This document shows, piece after piece, positions 60,272-64,000 of a stretch of DNA of 64,000 nucleotides. Each line of letters begins with the position of its first letter. Position 1 is the stretch's first letter. The stretch is taken from the NCBI GenBank assembly GCA_028345955.1, contig JAOMEO010000002.1, positions 1-64,000 on the forward strand, written 5' to 3'. The DNA is from Candidatus Thioglobus sp. Lineage in GTDB: Bacteria; Pseudomonadota; Gammaproteobacteria; PS1; Pseudothioglobaceae. Below the pieces are notes generated by a model that saw only the letters and a list, made by a program, of their open reading frames with translations, was not told the DNA's origin and made no database searches. The position numbers and the translations under genes were made by a program.

Positions 60272-61987
60272 ATGGATTATAAACAATTCATAAACCGACT
60301 CTTTCCTTACATAAAAAGCCACATTGGAAAGCTTGTTTTGATCTCGCTTATGATGGCTTTTGCTACCGCATTAGAAGCTTCAATTCCTGAAATAACTGGC
60401 CAAATCGTTGATACACTATTTTCTACAGAGCGCTCTAATGATGCAGCACTAATTTATTCATTAATACTATTTACAGTCATTGCACTGAGCTCATTATTTG
60501 CTTTAGCCTCAGTCAGCGCTAGTTCTTGGATTTCAAACAAGGTCATCATGGATCTAAGAGTTGAAATGTTTGCCAAATTGTTAAAATTACCTAAGACCTA
60601 CTTTGATAAAAACACAACCGGAGGAACGCTCTCTAAGTTAACCTTTGATGTAGAACAAATCTCTGCAGCAGCTTCTACTATATGGCTTGACTTTATCAAA
60701 TCATCATTGACCGTTGTGTTATTAACTGGGTATTTATTTTACAAAAACTACCTATTAAGTCTCACACTGTTATTGCTATTGCCTTTGGTTTATCTAGCTG
60801 TTAAGTTCTCAACCTCTCGTATAAGAAGTGGTTCTAAAAAGGTTCAAGACTCAATGGGAAAAATGACTCACCTTCTGGATGAAAATATTTCAGGCAGTGA
60901 TCTGGTTAAAATCTATCACGCACAGAAAGACGAACAAAATAAGTTTTTTGTACTCATTAAGACAATTCGCCAACAACGTTTTAAAGTTGACATGGCTAGT
61001 GGTCTTAATACCTCAATAGTTAATACACTTATAGGAATGTCTCTAGCTTTTGTGGTTTACATATCATCAACCTATTTAACAATGAGTGCTGGTGATTTTC
61101 TGGCTTTCTTTACTGCAATGGCAATGTTAGTTAAGCCTGCAAAAACCCTTATTAATATTAACAAGCCGTTACAACAGGCAATAGTCGCTGCGATAAGTGT
61201 CTTTACATTAATTGACGAAAAAAATGAAGTCAATGTAGGCAATCAAATACTAAACCGTGTAAATGGTGATATCAACTTTGTCAACGTAAGTTTTTCCTAT
61301 GATGGAGAGAAGTCACCATTAAAAAATATCAACTTAAGCATCAAGCGCGGTGAAACTGTTGCCTTGGTTGGTGCTACAGGGAGTGGTAAGACGACACTAG
61401 TAAACTTGTTAGCACGCTTCTATAAACCTAGTATTGGTGAGATAACAATAAACAATGTTAACATCGATGAATTTGATTTGGATTCATTTAGGTCTAATAT
61501 TTCTTTTGTAGACCAACACGTACGTTTGTTTAATGACACAGTAAAAGGTAATATAGCTTTCGGACAAAAAGATAATATGCCTCTAGAATCAATTATTCAT
61601 GCTGCCAAAGTTTCAAACTCAACTGAGTTTATTGAAAAGTTGGATAATCAATTCGAAACTCAAATTGGTGAAGATGGTATCACTTTATCAGGTGGTCAAC
61701 GTCAAAGACTTTCAATAGCACGAGCTATAGCCAAAGACAGTCCAATTCTTATTCTAGATGAGGCAACTTCAGCCCTTGATTCTGCCACTGAAAGACTCGT
61801 ACAATCGGCAATCAATAAAATGCAGCAAGGGCGAACAACAATTATTATTGCTCATCGCTTAAGCACCATCAAGAATGTTGACCGCATAATTGTTCTAAAA
61901 GAAGGCGAAATTATTGAACAAGGCTCACATAAGAAATTAATGAAGTCTTCTGGTGAGTACGCTAAGCTACACCAGAAACAATCTTAA
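60272..61987 (+). CDS. msbA: Lipid A export ABC transporter MsbA-like
   Basis: ABC exporter; GATGSGKTTLVNLLARF, LSGGQRQRLSIARA; start MDYKQFINRLFPY at 60272. Confidence 0.88.
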   Translation: MDYKQFINRLFPYIKSHIGKLVLISLMMAFATALEASIPEITGQIVDTLFSTERSNDAALIYSLILFTVIALSSLFALASVSASSWISNKVIMDLRVEMFAKLLKLPKTYFDKNTTGGTLSKLTFDVEQISAAASTIWLDFIKSSLTVVLLTGYLFYKNYLLSLTLLLLLPLVYLAVKFSTSRIRSGSKKVQDSMGKMTHLLDENISGSDLVKIYHAQKDEQNKFFVLIKTIRQQRFKVDMASGLNTSIVNTLIGMSLAFVVYISSTYLTMSAGDFLAFFTAMAMLVKPAKTLININKPLQQAIVAAISVFTLIDEKNEVNVGNQILNRVNGDINFVNVSFSYDGEKSPLKNINLSIKRGETVALVGATGSGKTTLVNLLARFYKPSIGEITINNVNIDEFDLDSFRSNISFVDQHVRLFNDTVKGNIAFGQKDNMPLESIIHAAKVSNSTEFIEKLDNQFETQIGEDGITLSGGQRQRLSIARAIAKDSPILILDEATSALDSATERLVQSAINKMQQGRTTIIIAHRLSTIKNVDRIIVLKEGEIIEQGSHKKLMKSSGEYAKLHQKQS

Positions 61988-61991
61988 TAAT

Positions 61992-63077
61992 TTAAAGGTT
62001 TTTTTTAGTCACCAATCGATTTAAAGCTCTGCCTGAATTTAAAACTTCTCTTACCTTTTCAGCAGCCTCTGGCAGTGTTTTTGATTGCTTTAAATGCCAA
62101 AGAATTAAACTAGCTGAATATACCAAACCATCATAAAACAAGCCCGACTCGCCTGAAAGTGCAGAATGGCCTAAATTAACTGTATGCTCTGCCAGTAAAG
62201 ATCTTTCTTTACCATTTTCAAACTCTTTAGGAAAGGCAATAGAACGCAACTCACTTCTAATTCCCAAGAGTTTAGGGTCTATATCAACTTGGGCCTTTTC
62301 AACTCCTTTATGGTAGGAAATCATCAAACCTTTTTGTCTAAGTGATGGCACAACACCTCCCTCAATACCACGAATCAGCAGACTACTACTGAATCCTACT
62401 TTCTCACATAATGCAGCATAAATAGGAGGATAAGGTTTATGGACGTAACCCAAAATGGAATGGGTTTTTTTTCCTCTAAGCGGCCCAATCAAAGTTTCCA
62501 CAGTGTTAAGAACAGTCCTTTTAACTACTTTGTTTCTAAGCGGAACAAGGTTATGAAGTGGCTTGCAATATTGACTTTGATCAACATATGACCAACCAAT
62601 ATCGCTATCCTCAATCCTAGCCTTAGATTCACTAACTGATAAATCTACATTCTCCCCTAAAGCTTGATTAATATGCCGATGAGTTAATCCGTACTTTGGA
62701 GACACAGAGTCTAGACCATGAATCAGAGTTGGTAGATCGAGCTCTGCAAGAAGTGGTGGCAAGAATGCTGAAATTGGAATAGAACGATTATAGCCACTAT
62801 AAGGATCCCCTAAGTCGATTAGGTTATCTACATCAATTTTCTGGATATCAGTAAACTTTAATAAAGCTTCAAGAATGCCTATATTTTCTTCCATTGTTTC
62901 ACGCTTCATTCTAAGCGCAATCAAGAATATAGCAGATTGCACTTCATCTATTTTGCCACTAAGAATTGCACTCATGGCTGCTTCTGCCTCTTCCGTTTCA
63001 ATGTTTTTACTGAGTTCTGGGCCAGTAGCAATTCTTTGAATAATGGAATGAATAAGCTTTTGTGAGTTCATTAACAA
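61992..63077 (-). CDS. Anthranilate phosphoribosyltransferase-like protein (TrpD2/YbiB-type)
   Basis: 361 aa; glycosyltransferase family 3 pattern, DLGDPYSGYNR, LRGKKTHSILGYVHKPYPP. Confidence 0.78.
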   Translation of the reverse strand: MLMNSQKLIHSIIQRIATGPELSKNIETEEAEAAMSAILSGKIDEVQSAIFLIALRMKRETMEENIGILEALLKFTDIQKIDVDNLIDLGDPYSGYNRSIPISAFLPPLLAELDLPTLIHGLDSVSPKYGLTHRHINQALGENVDLSVSESKARIEDSDIGWSYVDQSQYCKPLHNLVPLRNKVVKRTVLNTVETLIGPLRGKKTHSILGYVHKPYPPIYAALCEKVGFSSSLLIRGIEGGVVPSLRQKGLMISYHKGVEKAQVDIDPKLLGIRSELRSIAFPKEFENGKERSLLAEHTVNLGHSALSGESGLFYDGLVYSASLILWHLKQSKTLPEAAEKVREVLNSGRALNRLVTKKNL

Positions 63078-63376
63078 TCCTCCATCTCGACAAATATCCC
63101 GGACTTTTCACGCTTAACCCGATAGACTTTTAATCGCTCCAACTCTTCCTCTGAACTCCAGCCAGTTTCTAGATTAAAACTATATCCATGCAGAGCACAT
63201 TTAATTTTTTCATTTTTAATACAACCCAAGCTAAGCCTCACTTCTTCATGTGGACAACGGTTCTCGAAACAGTAAAGCCTACCATTAATATTCGTCAAGA
63301 CTAATTCAAAGCCATTTACAGAAACCTCTTTTAAGGCGTTGGGTTCTGGTGAGTGCTCTAAAACCTTGAACCACAT
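63071..63376 (-). CDS. Rieske [2Fe-2S] domain protein
   Basis: 101 aa; CPHEEVRLSLG...CALHGYSFN. Confidence 0.88.
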   Translation of the reverse strand: MWFKVLEHSPEPNALKEVSVNGFELVLTNINGRLYCFENRCPHEEVRLSLGCIKNEKIKCALHGYSFNLETGWSSEEELERLKVYRVKREKSGIFVEMEDC

Positions 63377-63394
63377 CTCATCTATTAAAATTAA

Positions 63395-63979
63395 TTAGAA
63401 AAGTGTCCAAAGACGATTTTCATCAAGCTGAGTCCTGCATTGAGATAGTTGACTCTTATAAATATTAGACTTCTTTTCAACATTTTTAGCAATATCAATG
63501 AGCCAAGCCTTATTTTCATAAGTCTTATTGTTATAACCACCATGACCTTCATGATAAGCTAGATACTGGCGGTAGGCATTTGTTTTGCCAATATTTGAAC
63601 GCAACGAAGATTGATTAACGTACCATCCAACAAAGTCAACGGCGTCAGTAAAATTGTCTCGTTTAGCTGACTTGTTTCCTGTTTTCAGTTGATACCATTC
63701 CCAAGTAGCCTTCTTTGCCTGAGTGAAACCGAATGATGATGTTGGTCTAGCTCCTGGTATTATTCCAAAAATCTTATTTCTTGGTGGTTTTGCGTCTGAG
63801 GCAAAGCGTGATTCTTGATAAATAATTGCTAATTGTATGTGCATGGGGGCACCCCATTTTTGTTCGCTTTTCTTGACTGCTTGATACCAACTCACTTTCT
63901 CATCTAGTAAATCACAAATATTAGTAACTTCCCTTGCTGGAGTTGAAAAACATCCAGAAAGCACTATCAAAATTGCCAA
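63395..63979 (-). CDS. Lytic transglycosylase-like lipoprotein; start may lie beyond window end
   Basis: LIVLSGC lipobox, IYQESRFASDAKPP, SSFGFTQAKKATWEWY, YLAYHEGHGGY; open frame continues upstream (KKLIVLGLAILIVLSGC). Confidence 0.78.
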   Translation of the reverse strand: MAILIVLSGCFSTPAREVTNICDLLDEKVSWYQAVKKSEQKWGAPMHIQLAIIYQESRFASDAKPPRNKIFGIIPGARPTSSFGFTQAKKATWEWYQLKTGNKSAKRDNFTDAVDFVGWYVNQSSLRSNIGKTNAYRQYLAYHEGHGGYNNKTYENKAWLIDIAKNVEKKSNIYKSQLSQCRTQLDENRLWTLF

Positions 63980-64000
63980 ACCAAGAACAATTAGTTTTTT

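Overview
This 64 kb, AT-rich, gene-dense window looks like a streamlined marine gammaproteobacterial chromosome; SUP05/Thioglobus-like is my inference from gene content and style, not tested. Positions 1-11.3k (all minus strand) hold a probable glycine betaine / methylated-amine locus: the N-terminus of a ProV-like ATPase, a betaine-binding protein, a DUF1989-DUF1989-GcvT fusion, a small conserved ORF, three glutamate-synthase-like subunits (mgsC/B/A-like), a type III glutamine synthetase-like protein (gmaS-like), an XRE-cupin regulator and betaine-homocysteine methyltransferase. It is followed by sucAB, amtB with an untracked 55-aa membrane ORF, a SET-domain gene overlapping def, an HNH endonuclease, pirin, msrA and a tRNA-Pro. 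Near 25 kb is a chimeric ORF: a tyrosine-integrase-like N-terminus fused in frame to an AI-2E-family permease, preceded by a promoter-like sequence and three exactly 11-bp-phased GTCAC repeats. The remainder is mostly housekeeping: ihfA-pheTS-rplT-rpmI-infC-thrS, recJ, lspA, fabI, ppiD-like, hup, ccm genes, tsaB, mtgA, rpsF-rpsR-rplI-dnaB, hisS, der, pyrG, msbA. It also contains a tandem methyltransferase duplication in which one copy is frameshifted at a G7 run. No CRISPR array, rRNA or intact mobile element was seen. Product names come from reading the protein sequences; no database search was run.
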